Assembly (NCBI GenBank): GCA_946186895.1
Contig: CAMHOW010000002.1
Location: forward strand, 1 to 64,000
From: an uncultured Fibrobacter sp.
GTDB lineage: Bacteria; Fibrobacterota; Fibrobacteria; Fibrobacterales; Fibrobacteraceae
DNA length: 64,000 bases
Direction: 5' to 3'
The notes beneath the pieces are model-generated. The model was not told the origin of the DNA, made no database searches, and worked only from the letters and a program-made list of their open reading frames with translations. Positions 18,076 through 28,300 of this stretch are shown here, in pieces; position 1 is the stretch's first letter; every line of letters starts with the position of its first letter. The position numbers and the translations under genes were made by a program.

Positions 18076-19113
18076 ATGAACCCCATCCTGCAGAGCTCCA
18101 TCAACGGAAAGCGGCTCTCCCCTGCGGAAGCTCTCGATATTCTGAAAAATACCCCGTGGACCGAGGTAGTCGAGGCTGCTGACATTGTACGTCATAAAAT
18201 CAATCCCGGCAATAAGGTAGGCTACACCGCTTTCCGCATCGTGAACTACACCAACGTGTGCGAAGTCACCTGCAGCTTCTGCAGCTTTTGCAGGCCCGCC
18301 AAGAGCCCCGAGGCCTACGTGCTTAGTTTGGACGAAATCCGACAAAAGACTTTAGAGGCAAAGGCAAAAGGTGCTGACCAGATCTTTTTGCAAGGCGGCG
18401 TAAACAGAGACATTCCGCTTGGCTACTACACCGACGTCTTGAAAATGCTCACACGAGAGCTGGGCGTAAAAGTCCGCGGGTTCTCGCCGGTAGAGCTTGT
18501 ACGTATCGCTGAATTCAACAACATGGAACTTGACGACCTGCTGGATATATTGAAAGAAGCGGGACTCAGTTCCGTGCCAGGAGCCGGTGCTGAAATTCTC
18601 AGCGACCGCATGCGCCAAATGTTGAGCCCCAAGAAGCTCCCGGCAAAACAGTGGTGCGATACATTGGCCGCCTGCCACAAGAAGGGACTTCCCGGCAGCG
18701 CCAACATCGTATTCGGCAGCGTTGAGACCCCAGAAGAGATTATCGAACACCTGAACTACGTGCGCGAAACGCAAGATATTGCCCAGGGTTTCAAGAGTTT
18801 CGTGGTGTGGACCTTCCAACCGCAGACAGACAAATTCCCGATTAGGCATGTGCGGGGCGACGAATACCTGAAGCTTCTCGCACTTTCACGCCTGTTCTTC
18901 GACAACATCCCACATATTGAAGTCTCGCTCCTAGGCATGGGACTTTCCCTAGGGGAGCTAGGGCTCCATGCCGGTGCTGACGACATAAACAGCATCGTCA
19001 TCGAAGAGAACGTTCTCAAGAACCACGGCCTCACCTCCATTGAGGAGGCAGAAGCCTTCATCAGGAATGCTGGCTTCACGCCGTACCGCCGGTCGTTAAA
19101 CTTCGACTTATAA
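18076..19113 (+). CDS. mqnC: Cyclic dehypoxanthinyl futalosine synthase (MqnC-like radical SAM)
   Basis: Radical SAM enzyme of the futalosine route to menaquinone. The cluster motif is C62-x3-C66-x2-C69 in NYTNVCEVTCSFC. Other family marks are FLQGGVNRDIPLGYY, GFSPVEL, SVPGAGAEIL and VWTFQPQTD; the last two favour MqnC over MqnE. 345 residues is normal. Start ATG at 18076 has only a weak ribosome site. It implies the organism makes menaquinone for fumarate respiration, consistent with succinate-producing Fibrobacter (family knowledge). Two structured repeats follow the stop codon directly. Confidence 0.87.
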   Translation: MNPILQSSINGKRLSPAEALDILKNTPWTEVVEAADIVRHKINPGNKVGYTAFRIVNYTNVCEVTCSFCSFCRPAKSPEAYVLSLDEIRQKTLEAKAKGADQIFLQGGVNRDIPLGYYTDVLKMLTRELGVKVRGFSPVELVRIAEFNNMELDDLLDILKEAGLSSVPGAGAEILSDRMRQMLSPKKLPAKQWCDTLAACHKKGLPGSANIVFGSVETPEEIIEHLNYVRETQDIAQGFKSFVVWTFQPQTDKFPIRHVRGDEYLKLLALSRLFFDNIPHIEVSLLGMGLSLGELGLHAGADDINSIVIEENVLKNHGLTSIEEAEAFIRNAGFTPYRRSLNFDL

Positions 19114-19226
19114 CGACTAGGGAGGGGAAACCCCTCCCTAAGACTCTCCCCGCACTCAATAAACTGCCACACTCTGGTCGCAAGGCTTTGATTTTGCAGT
19201 TTATTTTCGTGGGCACCTGACGGTGC
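19114..19226 (+). repeat. Three-hairpin repeat, copy A
   Basis: Hairpin 1: AGGGAGGGG / CCCCTCCCT (19119-19139). Conserved core CTAAGACTCTCCCCGCACTC. Hairpin 2: AATAAACTGC (19158-19167) with GCAGTTTATT (19196-19205). Then TTCGTG and hairpin 3 GCACC-TGAC-GGTGC. It begins right at the mqnC stop. Confidence 0.9.
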
Positions 19227-19232
19227 TACAAA

Positions 19233-19347
19233 CGACTAGGGCGGGCTACCGCCCTCCCTAAGACTCTCCCCCACACTCAATAAACCGCTGCACTTGGGCC
19301 GCAAGGCTTTGGCTTTGCGGTTTATTTTCGTGGGCACCTGACGGTGC
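19233..19347 (+). repeat. Three-hairpin repeat, copy B
   Basis: Same order as copy A, in tandem 6 bp after it. Hairpin 2 is AATAAACCGC (19279-19288) with GCGGTTTATT (19317-19326): a T-A pair of copy A has become C-G. Hairpin 3 is again GCACC-TGAC-GGTGC. Confidence 0.9.
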
Positions 19348-19358
19348 GCTCCCTAATA

Positions 19359-19392
19359 AAAAACCGGCCCGTTTTCAGCGGGACCGGATAAA
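19359..19392 (-). terminator. Terminator of the 20-codon gene
   Basis: On the minus strand the stem CCGGTCCCG / CGGGCCGG (one bulged T) is followed by TTTTTTATT. It points toward repeat copy B and lies 28 bp past the small frame's stop codon. Confidence 0.8.
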
Positions 19393-19419
19393 AGAGAGAG
19401 TTGAAAAATCTTGGGCTTA

Positions 19420-19482
19420 TTAGGCGCGCTTGGTGCGCTTTCTGAAGCTCTTGACCAACAGGGCGGCGAGAATGCAGTACAT
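19420..19482 (-). CDS. Predicted 20-residue small protein
   Basis: An unusually complete expression unit surrounds a 20-codon frame encoding MYCILAALLVKSFRKRTKRA: hydrophobic first half, then a basic tail (KSFRKRTKRA). The ATG is preceded by AAAGGA at good spacing, a sigma-70-like promoter lies ~55 bp upstream, and a rho-independent terminator follows. The sequence would fit a tiny membrane-associated peptide or toxin-like peptide, but no family is recognised. Alternatively the transcript (~170 nt) is a regulatory RNA and the frame is incidental. No similar frame was noticed elsewhere in the window. Confidence 0.55.
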   Translation of the reverse strand: MYCILAALLVKSFRKRTKRA

Positions 19483-19534
19483 TTTTTTCCTTTATTTTGC
19501 GGTTTTTTGCCCGTTTTCCTAATCGAGCGACCCA

Positions 19535-19563
19535 ATGATAACAAATTTTTACAACATTGACAA
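19535..19563 (-). promoter_or_regulatory. Sigma-70-like promoter of the 20-codon gene
   Basis: Read on the minus strand: -35 TTGTCA (19563-19558), exactly 17 bp, -10 TATCAT (19540-19535). Each box differs from consensus at one position. Predicted start near 19528. Confidence 0.65.
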
Positions 19564-19646
19564 GGGACTTGTTAAATATTTTTAACGTTATTTTTCTTAC
19601 AATCCATCCCCCCTTCATTCATCGCATCGCCCCTCCCTTGAGCCTG

Positions 19647-19665
19647 CCCCGGGCTTGACCCGGGG
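19647..19665. repeat. CCCGGGCTTGACCCGGG-type palindrome
   Basis: CCCCGGG-CTTGA-CCCGGGG hairpin followed by GTCACC, related to the GTCATTCCGGG elements at 41.4, 46.5 and 58.2 kb. It lies ~80 bp before batD in otherwise featureless sequence. Confidence 0.7.
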
Positions 19666-19747
19666 TCACCCTCGCCCCCTCATCATCACCGCGATTTCAC
19701 CCCACACATATTGCTCCCAAAACACCGAATTTTGTAAATTTGGGGCC

Positions 19748-21556
19748 ATGAAAAGACTGTTGTTGATCCTTCTCTGCCTTGCCACCTGCGCCATGGCCCG
19801 CATGTCGCTCCAGGTGGACAAGGACCGCGTAGAAGCCGGCAAGACATTCAAGCTGATGCTCATCGTCCCCCTGCAGGAACTCCCCGCCGAAAGGGGCGTC
19901 CCGCAGCTGGAAACCCGCAACGGGTTTACATTCCTGGGCCTAGATAGTGCAGAACAAGTCATACGTCCCGATTTCGAGGATATGTTCAACTCCTTCTTCG
20001 GAGGTGGCGGCAGACCCTACAAGGCACGGGTCTACAGCTTCAACATCCGCGCCCCCAAAAAGACAGGTTCCCTGGACGTGGGGCAAATTGAATGGAGCAT
20101 CAACGGCAACGTCCATACCATCAGCGGAAACATTCCTATAAATATCCAGCGGGCCTATAGCGACGAGGCCGTATCCGTAAGCCTCACCCCCAGCAAAAAA
20201 TCCATCTACGAAGGGGAACAATTCTACGTCACCCTAGGGTTCCACACCTACGAGCATTTCGAAGGTGGCCTGCAGGCCACCGACATGAGCACAGGTAACG
20301 ACTTTATCGTGCACCGCGGCGACCTTTCCACCATGGAATTCAAGCCTGTAGAGGGCGCCCGCCGCGAAATGCAGGCCAGCGCCAAGTTCGCCTGGCTATC
20401 CCCCACCAAGAACGGCAACCTACAGATTCCGCCATTCAAGTTCAAGTACACCAAGCGGGGCGAACCGAAGATTGTCGAAGAAAAGAAGCAGATGGGGGGC
20501 ATGTCTTTCCACGCCCAATCCATCAAGCAGGAATCCATCGAGGCCGAAACCCAGACGCCCACCGTCACCATCAACGTAAAGCCCCTGCCCGCACAGGGCA
20601 AGCCCGCCGACTTCAGCGGCATGGTAGGCGACTACAAGTTTACCGCCGATTTCGACCGCACAAGCCTGAAGGTGGGCGAAGCCCTGACCCTTTCCGTGAA
20701 CATCAAGGGCGACGGCACTCCCGGTACCATCACCGACCCCAAGCTCCCCGACTTCAGCGAGTTCCGCTCCGTACCACCCGAGAACAACATTTCCAAGAAG
20801 ATTTCGGGAAACAAGGTCATCACCACCAAGGACATCAAGGTTTTCCTCTACCCCAAAAAGAAGGGAACCTTTGAAATCCCGGCCATTAGTTATTCATGGT
20901 TCAACCCAGCCAAGAAAAAATATGAGACAGCAACGGCAGGCCCCTGGACCATCGAAGTGGAAAAAGGCGAAGCCGGCGCCGAGGCCGTATTCCAGGGCCC
21001 TGTGGCCGGAGCAACAGGCCCCAGCGCCGTACAAAAGCAAGAAATTGAGTCCCTGGGTTCCGACATCCGTTTCATCCACCCGAACATGGGCAAGGCGGAA
21101 TCTAGCACACCGTACAAGAACATTCTGTTCTGGATTCTGTTTACAGCAGCCATCCCCTTCTACTTCGTCGCAACCCTTGCCATTAGGATTCGCCGTAAGC
21201 GCAGTAGCAACGCCGCCCTGGTCCGCAAGGGCCAGGCGAACAGGCAACTACGCGAAAGGTTCGCCCAAGCCCGCGAGGCCCTAAAAACGGGTGATGGCAA
21301 GGGATTCTTCGCCGCCCTGGAAAACGGTCTGGTGAATTACCTGAGTGACCTGACCAACCTGGAATTCAAGGGCATGACTAGGCCGCAAATGAAGGCGGAA
21401 CTTGAAAAAATTGGAGTTCAAGAAGACACCATTGCCGCCATCGACAGCTGGCTAGAAAAATGCGCCTTTGTGCGTTACGCCCCCGTAACGGCCACGCCAG
21501 AAGAGCAGAAGCAGATGCTTGCCGATGTGGAAAAACTTTGCGAGAAAGTTAGATAG
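19748..21556 (+). CDS. batD: BatD family protein
   Basis: The 602-residue protein has a signal peptide (MKRLLLILLCLATCAMA), a long periplasmic beta-rich region (VDKDRVEAGKTFKLMLIVPLQEL... typical of BatD, protection-from-oxygen family) and one membrane helix near residue 460 (NILFWILFTAAIPFYFVATLAI). A basic cytosolic helical tail follows (RIRRKRSSNAALVRKGQANRQLRERFAQAREALK). The start was placed at 19748 because the signal peptide begins there. batE follows 42 bp later. In Bacteroides-type bat operons these sit with MoxR, BatA and BatB genes, which are not in this window. Role in envelope stress or oxygen tolerance is family knowledge and not well defined. Confidence 0.87.
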   Translation: MKRLLLILLCLATCAMARMSLQVDKDRVEAGKTFKLMLIVPLQELPAERGVPQLETRNGFTFLGLDSAEQVIRPDFEDMFNSFFGGGGRPYKARVYSFNIRAPKKTGSLDVGQIEWSINGNVHTISGNIPINIQRAYSDEAVSVSLTPSKKSIYEGEQFYVTLGFHTYEHFEGGLQATDMSTGNDFIVHRGDLSTMEFKPVEGARREMQASAKFAWLSPTKNGNLQIPPFKFKYTKRGEPKIVEEKKQMGGMSFHAQSIKQESIEAETQTPTVTINVKPLPAQGKPADFSGMVGDYKFTADFDRTSLKVGEALTLSVNIKGDGTPGTITDPKLPDFSEFRSVPPENNISKKISGNKVITTKDIKVFLYPKKKGTFEIPAISYSWFNPAKKKYETATAGPWTIEVEKGEAGAEAVFQGPVAGATGPSAVQKQEIESLGSDIRFIHPNMGKAESSTPYKNILFWILFTAAIPFYFVATLAIRIRRKRSSNAALVRKGQANRQLRERFAQAREALKTGDGKGFFAALENGLVNYLSDLTNLEFKGMTRPQMKAELEKIGVQEDTIAAIDSWLEKCAFVRYAPVTATPEEQKQMLADVEKLCEKVR

Positions 21557-21587
21557 TTCGGAATTCGGAATTCGGAGTTCGGAATCG
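21556..21587. repeat. TTCGGAATTCGGA direct repeat
   Basis: Several overlapping TTCGGA units (GTTCGGAATTCGGAATTCGG, then AGTTCGGAA) fill the gap between batD and batE. Same family as 2506-2572 and 6249-6280. Confidence 0.6.
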
Positions 21588-21598
21588 AGAAGGTTTAT

Positions 21599-22363
21599 AT
21601 GAAAAGTTTTGTATTTATTCTGATTACTATTTTAACGGCATTCGCCACCTCAAATGCTGCGGAAACCTGTGCAGGTCTCGAAGCAGGCACCAAGGCCTAT
21701 AACGAAGGCGATTTTGAACGGGCCGTTGACGAATGGCGTTCCTGCGCCGACAACGGCCTGAATGATGCAGACCTTTTCTACAATCTTGGCAACGCCTATT
21801 TCAGAAACGGCAAGTTGGGCTTTTCCATATTCTACTACAAGAAGGCCCTGCGCCTCCGCGCCAATGACGAGGACATATTACACAACCTGAAATACGCCCA
21901 GGCCATGACCCGCGACAAGGTGGACGAAGAAGACGACGAAAATCCCATCCTATCAGCGTTGTTCCGCATGCACCATGCTGTCTCCCTCAAGGCACAACTC
22001 TGGATTATGCTCGGAATTTTCTGGGTCATCGCCTTTGCCGCCGTCGCTATAATGTTCTCCCTTCGCGAAAAGCTGAAAAACATTTTTACCGGAGTCATCT
22101 TTGCGCTGACCATCGTGCTGTGCATTTTCGGAGCCAGTGCCGGCTACAAGATTTTCGTTCTGGAAACGGATATCACTGGGGTGGTTACTGCCGCAGACGC
22201 CGACGTGACCAGCGCTCCAAGTGACAAGGCCCAGACACTGAACACCCTTTCCGAAGGAACCTCCTTCCAGGTGCTTTCTACCCAAGGGAACTACGCCGAA
22301 ATCAAGCTGGGCGAAAAAATCAAGGGCTTTGTCCGCTTATCAGATGTCGGGATAGTAGAGTAA
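21599..22363 (+). CDS. batE: BatE family TPR/SH3 protein
   Basis: 254 residues: signal peptide (~1-20), two to three TPR units (AGTKAYNEGDFERAVDEWRSC, DLFYNLGNAYFRNGKLGFSIFYYKKALRL), two membrane helices (~122-145 and ~160-180) and a C-terminal SH3-like segment (TLNTLSEGTSFQVLSTQGNYAEIKLGEKIKGFV, split here by function: strand pairs ending in GFVRLSDVG). This order is that of BatE. AGAAGG precedes the ATG. It is co-transcribed with batD, and both products should lie in the inner membrane with periplasmic or cytosolic domains. It converges with sprA, leaving only 10 bp between stop codons. Confidence 0.85.
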   Translation: MKSFVFILITILTAFATSNAAETCAGLEAGTKAYNEGDFERAVDEWRSCADNGLNDADLFYNLGNAYFRNGKLGFSIFYYKKALRLRANDEDILHNLKYAQAMTRDKVDEEDDENPILSALFRMHHAVSLKAQLWIMLGIFWVIAFAAVAIMFSLREKLKNIFTGVIFALTIVLCIFGASAGYKIFVLETDITGVVTAADADVTSAPSDKAQTLNTLSEGTSFQVLSTQGNYAEIKLGEKIKGFVRLSDVGIVE

Positions 22364-22373
22364 TTCCGGTCTA

Positions 22374-25300
22374 TTAATCAAACCGTAGCATCAGCGCTAT
22401 TTCGAACTGCAGAATCTGCCGCAGGTGCGGAGTCTCGTCGTCCAGTTTCTCGTGAATCTGGCGGTATTCGATGTAGCTGCTCATAGAGGCGATGCGGTTG
22501 AACTGATAGCCTGCGCTAGGCCGCACAAACCACTCGTGGGTCCTTGAGGGAACAGTGCGGTCTTCCTTATGCAATTCCGGCTTGTAGACCACATAGTCGT
22601 AGCCATCGATACTCCACTGCCTAAACACGCCATCGGTACCACTGGCCTTATTCCACATGTCGTAACCCGGATCTGGGTCATATTCCTTACGGATAGTCTT
22701 GTTGTAATCGTAGCCAGCCGTAAACTTCAGGTCGATATCGTTATCCAGCTTGAAATACCATTTCCAGAGCTGGAACCCGCGCTTGGTCTTTAGCGGGTAA
22801 GAAATGGTCAGGTCGTTTCCGACATTGATGGCGAAGTCATTATACAGCGACGTATGAATCCAGGGAGTATCCCAGAAATAGTCCGTGGTATCCCTAATAT
22901 CGCCATCCTTGTCCGGCCAGCAGGGGCTGCTGATCACCTCTTCCTTGGGGCGCCTATCCGTAGATTCAATCTTCAGACGTACCGCATTGTCAATCCTCAT
23001 GTTGCTCTGGGTCAAGAAGGATACGCGGACCAGCGGGTTAAAGTTCCACTGATGAGCCCAAGAATCCTCAGCACTCTGGAACGGACGCACCACAGTAGTC
23101 CTTGTATAGTCAAAGCGGTGCGTGGTACTGACACTCTTGAAGCCGTTCAAGAAAGACACCCTCTGGGAGAAATTCGGCACGGTCACGCCAATACCAATCT
23201 TCGGCCAAACCGTGGTGGTATCCAGGTACAGCGGGTACTCACGAGACTGGTTGAACTCCTCGCGCCACATCAGGTCTCCGGTAACACCGATATCCCAAAT
23301 GGGGAGCACAATGCCCGTACCGATCTGGAACTGGCGTGACACAGAATGGCGGAAGTTACCCTGATAAACCAGGGTGTCTACATGATGGTTGCGGTACTGG
23401 GCAAAATGGGTAAAGTCGTCGCGATGGTCCAGCCCCATATCGCCGGTAACAATATTCCAGAAGCCACGATTGCGATAACCATTACCTAAACCAAGTCCAT
23501 ACAGGTAATACTCCATCGGAGTCACTCCCTGTTCCTCGTAAAGCTGTGAAAGGGTAAAGTTCTCGCCCACCGTGTTGGTGGTGGTCTGCCAGCTCATGCG
23601 AAGTTCATTCCACTTGATCTTTTCCAGGGAGCTCGCCACCACATTGTCTTTTCCGAAATTCTGGAAGAAATCGATAATCCGGAAGGTGGGGCTGAATTCA
23701 AAGCGGTTCGTCTGGGAAATGGTCCAGTAATTCTTCTCGATATCCGTCGCATCCAAGAAGTCATATTCGTCAGGAATAGTCTTTTGCTGGTTAAAGTCCG
23801 AAGTGAAGGTGGTGTTGAACGGAATGAACGGAATCAGCCTCGGATTAAAGCCAATCTTGAACTGCTGGGTACGGGCACGTTCATTGCGCAAAATACCGTA
23901 CGATCGGCCATACTCACGGGTTCCCACGCTATCCACCCGGTAGAACGCAGATGTATCGTAGCGGATTTCGTATGTTTCGGGATTCTGCATGTCGATTGCC
24001 CATTCCCTGCCATCGGCCATTGTCCTGGCAATGGTATCGCGGGGGACTATCACCACGCTGTCCTTGGATACGTAGACCTTGCGATCCATGTGGTCATAAT
24101 CGAACACGTAGTCACTGGCAAAAAGACCGCCCTCCCTTGTGGTAAAGAAGTTTTCCTTCACAAAGCCTTCGCGGTCACCGCCTCCCTGCATGTCACGAGA
24201 AATGTTCAATGAATAAGAGGTACTCAACCACGAGAGGATATTCCAGCGCATGTTCAGCTTGTGGTTCAAATCCGCCGTATAGGTCACCACCTTGTCCACC
24301 TGGGGTTCCACAAAGTCCGGATCGCGGTCCTGGTCCACGTAGCGCACATAGTTGAAGTCGAACAGGGTCAAGTCAAAGGTCTGGGGCCAGGGTTCAAATT
24401 CCGTCTTGGCCATCGCCTTGCTGAAGGCATTGTCATACTTGTTAAGACCCTCGAAAGGCTTCATCTTGAACAGGGTAAACGTACCCAGCTTATATTCCAG
24501 TATGGTCCTGTAAGAGTAGGTAGAATCCGCACTGGTGGTGGCGCGGCCTTCCGACTCTGCATAAGAGTAGCTGGCCGCCGGACGTTCCAACAGTATCTGG
24601 GAAAGGGCCTCCCCTATCTTTGAATCGGCAGCCTTGTAGTCCTTGCTATAGCTTACGCTGAAGCTCTTTTCACGGACATAGGATTCGTAGCCCTTGGACT
24701 CGGCTTCGTCACGCAGTTTCTGTTCCTTCGAATTAGATGTCACCGCCAGTTCATTCTGGAACATGTCCTTGGTCAAGTTCGAGAAGCTGCTCTTCTTAAG
24801 GAGAAGGTCGTCGGTGGGCTTCATGTAGGGGCGCTTGGTGGTGCTGTTGTAGCCGAAGTTCATGGGAATATGGAACCCTAGGCTATCGTTTAAGAACTTG
24901 TTCAGGCTGATGTTCAAGTCACCCGCAATGTCCAACTGAGACGCTGCATCGGAAAGCTTCGGCTTCGGGGAACCTCCCGTAGTAGAGAGGGTGGCAAAGT
25001 TTCCATCCTGGTAACGTACCGCACCAGACAGAGAAATAAAGTCCGCAAACTCAATCTGGCCGGAGGTTCTTGCCGCATAACCCCATTCTGTATCCATGTC
25101 CGAAAGGCGCAAGTCATCGATCCAGAAGGTACCCTTCAAGTCGGCGGCAGAAGCATCAGCATCGGCGATAATGACAAAGCGGATCCAGTCAATGCGGGTC
25201 ACAGACGGATTACCCACCAAACGAAGCTGTTCTTCCCTGGAGCTTCCTTCTACCTTGCGTACCGTGGGTTCCAAGAAGGGAGGCTTGCGGCCACGTTTCA

Positions 25301-28300
25301 TGTCAGAGAAATCGGACAGGTCCATAGCAAACGCATTGGAAAGCCAGTTTTCCTCATGGCAGTCCTGGGGACGGTCACCAGAAGTACAGTTGTACTTGGT
25401 CGGGCGGAAACTCCACTCGTAGTAATCGCTGGAACCGTCCAGGGAGCCCTCACCGAACTGGATGGCGAAACGCACCGGGACCTTGTCCGCCTCAGTCTCG
25501 TAATGGATTTCCATCTTGATAGACTTGTAGCTGGACAGGTCCTTCACCTCGTTCTCGAAGATACGGGTCACGCCCACTTCTTGACCGGGGCTCATGTTCT
25601 GGTAATCCAGCACCAAAGCCGTTTCCTTCAGGGGGGCGTTGGTTTCAGAATCACGTTCCGTCTTGGTATTGGGAGACTTGGTGTAGATATTGGAATCTTC
25701 GCGGTTGTTGATGGTGGTGACCTTGATGCGGCTCGTGTCGCGGGTGTCCATGGATTCCTGCACCTGGGTCGGCATACCGTTCACTTCTACCACCTGGGAG
25801 TTTTCCGTGGAGCTTGTCTTGTAAAGATCCGCCACCGTCGTCTCTTCCCAGGAGTTCCCTACCACGGCAAGGCTTACAATCTGCACCTTGGATTCCGCGA
25901 CACCCGGGTTCAGGCTTCCGAGCCAGACCCTGGAATAAAGCGCTTCCGCCAAGATGGTCTTGTAGTCGCTTCCCGAAGGCGAAACAATGGTATCGTACTG
26001 GTTCAAGGGAATGCGCCACTTGCGCCAGCCGTTCTTCAGTTCCTCGTAATCCATGTGGTCCGTCTTGGACAGGTCGATGCGGTAACGCACAAAGCTGATG
26101 TCCGTGTCCAAGGAACCGTTCTTGTTGATATCTTCGGTATCGTACAGGCGTTCACCGGAGTTGTCTTCGGTACCGTTGATGTGTACCGACGGATCGCTTT
26201 CGTCTTCAAGGTCTTCGTCGTAATTATCCTGGGCGATATCGGTAGCGGATGCATCCGAATTGGCCATGGTAATTTCAGAAGAAATACAGCCCGAGATACG
26301 GCAGTCCCACACAAGCCTTGTCTCATCGGAGCCGCTAAGCCCGTCTATGCCCTTGTCATGGAGCGCCGTCGTGGTTCCCAGGTCATTTTCACCATCGTAG
26401 TTTCCGTTGGGCTCGTAACCGTTAATCGAAATGTCTTCACTGATCAAGCCCAAATCCAGATAGATGGAACCCACGTTACCGCGAGCCACCACTTCCAGGT
26501 ACTTCATCTCGCTCAAGTCCTGGTAATAGGAACTGTTGGACCGCATGATACCGCCCCAGGAATTACCCACCAGATTGTCGTTGGCGCGGAGCGTCATCTT
26601 GAGCACCGTCAGGTGCTGGTTGTCCACATCGGAGTTGCCGACGCTGGGGTAAATGTACTTGTACAGCTCCGTAGTGTTGCTATGCCAAACGAATTCGCCC
26701 TTGTGGCGGTAATCCTGGTTTTCGATATAGGTAGAAGGCTGGCTTGCGATACCGCCCGGAGGCGAAGCCGGATACCAGGAAAGCCTGGTCAGAGGATACG
26801 TCAAACCGGACACCGTGGATTCAAAGTCTTCCACCAGAGCCTCGTTGTCACCGCTAGTATTGGCGTTATGACGGCTGGCCGCAAACTCAGCCTCGAACCG
26901 CCAGCTGGATTTGGCGTCCGTCTCGATTCCGGGAATCATGTTCACCAGGTCGGTCAAAGCCTGCACCGTGTCCTGCAAGCGAAGGTTCATGCCCCACAGA
27001 ACGCTAGAGAAGGGTTCGTTTCCGAGGGTCGGGGTCTTGGCCGTGGTGCTCTGGCTCTTGTACAGAGCCGTCACGCCGAACAAGGAGCCTGCCCCAAATC
27101 CGTAGCGATCCAGCGGAAGTTCCGCACGGGCGCCCAGCAACAGCTTGTTGTCTATCTCGAAAAGCGGTTCACATTCGAAGGTGACCTTGATTTCCTTGTT
27201 GGGGTCCAGCGCACGTTCGCTCAAAAGTTCAATCTGGCCCAGCTCATAGTTCACCTCGTAGTCCGTACCACGAATAAGGGTGGTAGAACCGGCGGTCAGC
27301 TTTTCGGTACCCGGCGAGATATCCATACAAGAACCGGCGCTCACCGAGTAGCTGGAGTTCGGGTCGCGAACACTGATAATAGAATTGCGCCGCTTACCCA
27401 CAGATTCAAAGTAGAAGCGGCTGGTAAAGCGGTTCAGCTTGTAGACCGGCAGGGTATAAAGCTGGGCCATGGCGCCCGTGGAATCCAGCAGGCGAAGCGG
27501 TTCCAGGCAGTTCTCACGGGCACGCTCCGTAGCCCCCGCACCGGAATACTGGGAAACTGGCTTACAGGGGAGCCACATTTCGCCGGTGTAGTTTCCGGAG
27601 GCGTCCTTCTTGAAGATGGTAGCGTCGTTCACCAGCGGACTGCCGGTAGACGTATCCGCCACACCCAGCGTCTTGAGGTAGGTTCCCGTCATGCCGGACT
27701 TGTTCTTTAGGCGTAGCACGAAACTGCTGGAGCTACCGTCCGAGATTCCCACAGAATACACGTTACGAAGCATCAACTTCTCGATGTCGGCTAGTTCCGA
27801 GAGGGTGGCATCCCACTGTATCAGCACCATCCTGGAACCGTTCCTGATGGTGGTACCCGTGCGGCCGCTTCCGTCATTACTCCAGCTGGCGGCCACTAGC
27901 GTATTGCGGTTCACGCCATTAATCTTCAGGATACCCGTCTTGGGGTCGTAGGTGTAATCGCTAGACGGGATTTCCACCATACGCTCCACAAGCTTTTCTA
28001 CCGTCTTTCCCGAAGGAGTCTTGTAGACCACCGTGATGTTGTCCACCACGTCCTTAGAGTTGTTCAGGTTGCTACGCTTGAACAGCTTCAGGTTGGTCGC
28101 CTGGTAATTAGACGTGGTCCGTCCGGTAATCGCCGCACTGATGTAGTTGTTCCTGGCATCGTGGTTCAAGAAGTAATAGCGGTAAGCCACGAACTGCTTA
28201 TCCAGGATCTGGAACTCCGTCGTAGACTCGTTGGCATTGATGGTGTATTCCTCCTGGGAACCTCCATCCTGAGAAGCAATGGTGGTAAGCCTCCAGTCCC

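Noticed and set aside
19322-19618. 98-codon and 63-codon minus-strand frames around 19.3-19.6 kb
   Set aside because: They run through the predicted promoter and terminator of the 20-codon gene, in different frames from it, and have no ribosome site or motif.
25356-27710. 784-codon open frame on the + strand
   Set aside because: Antisense to sprA with the same His/Val/Gly-rich shadow composition and no recognisable motif.
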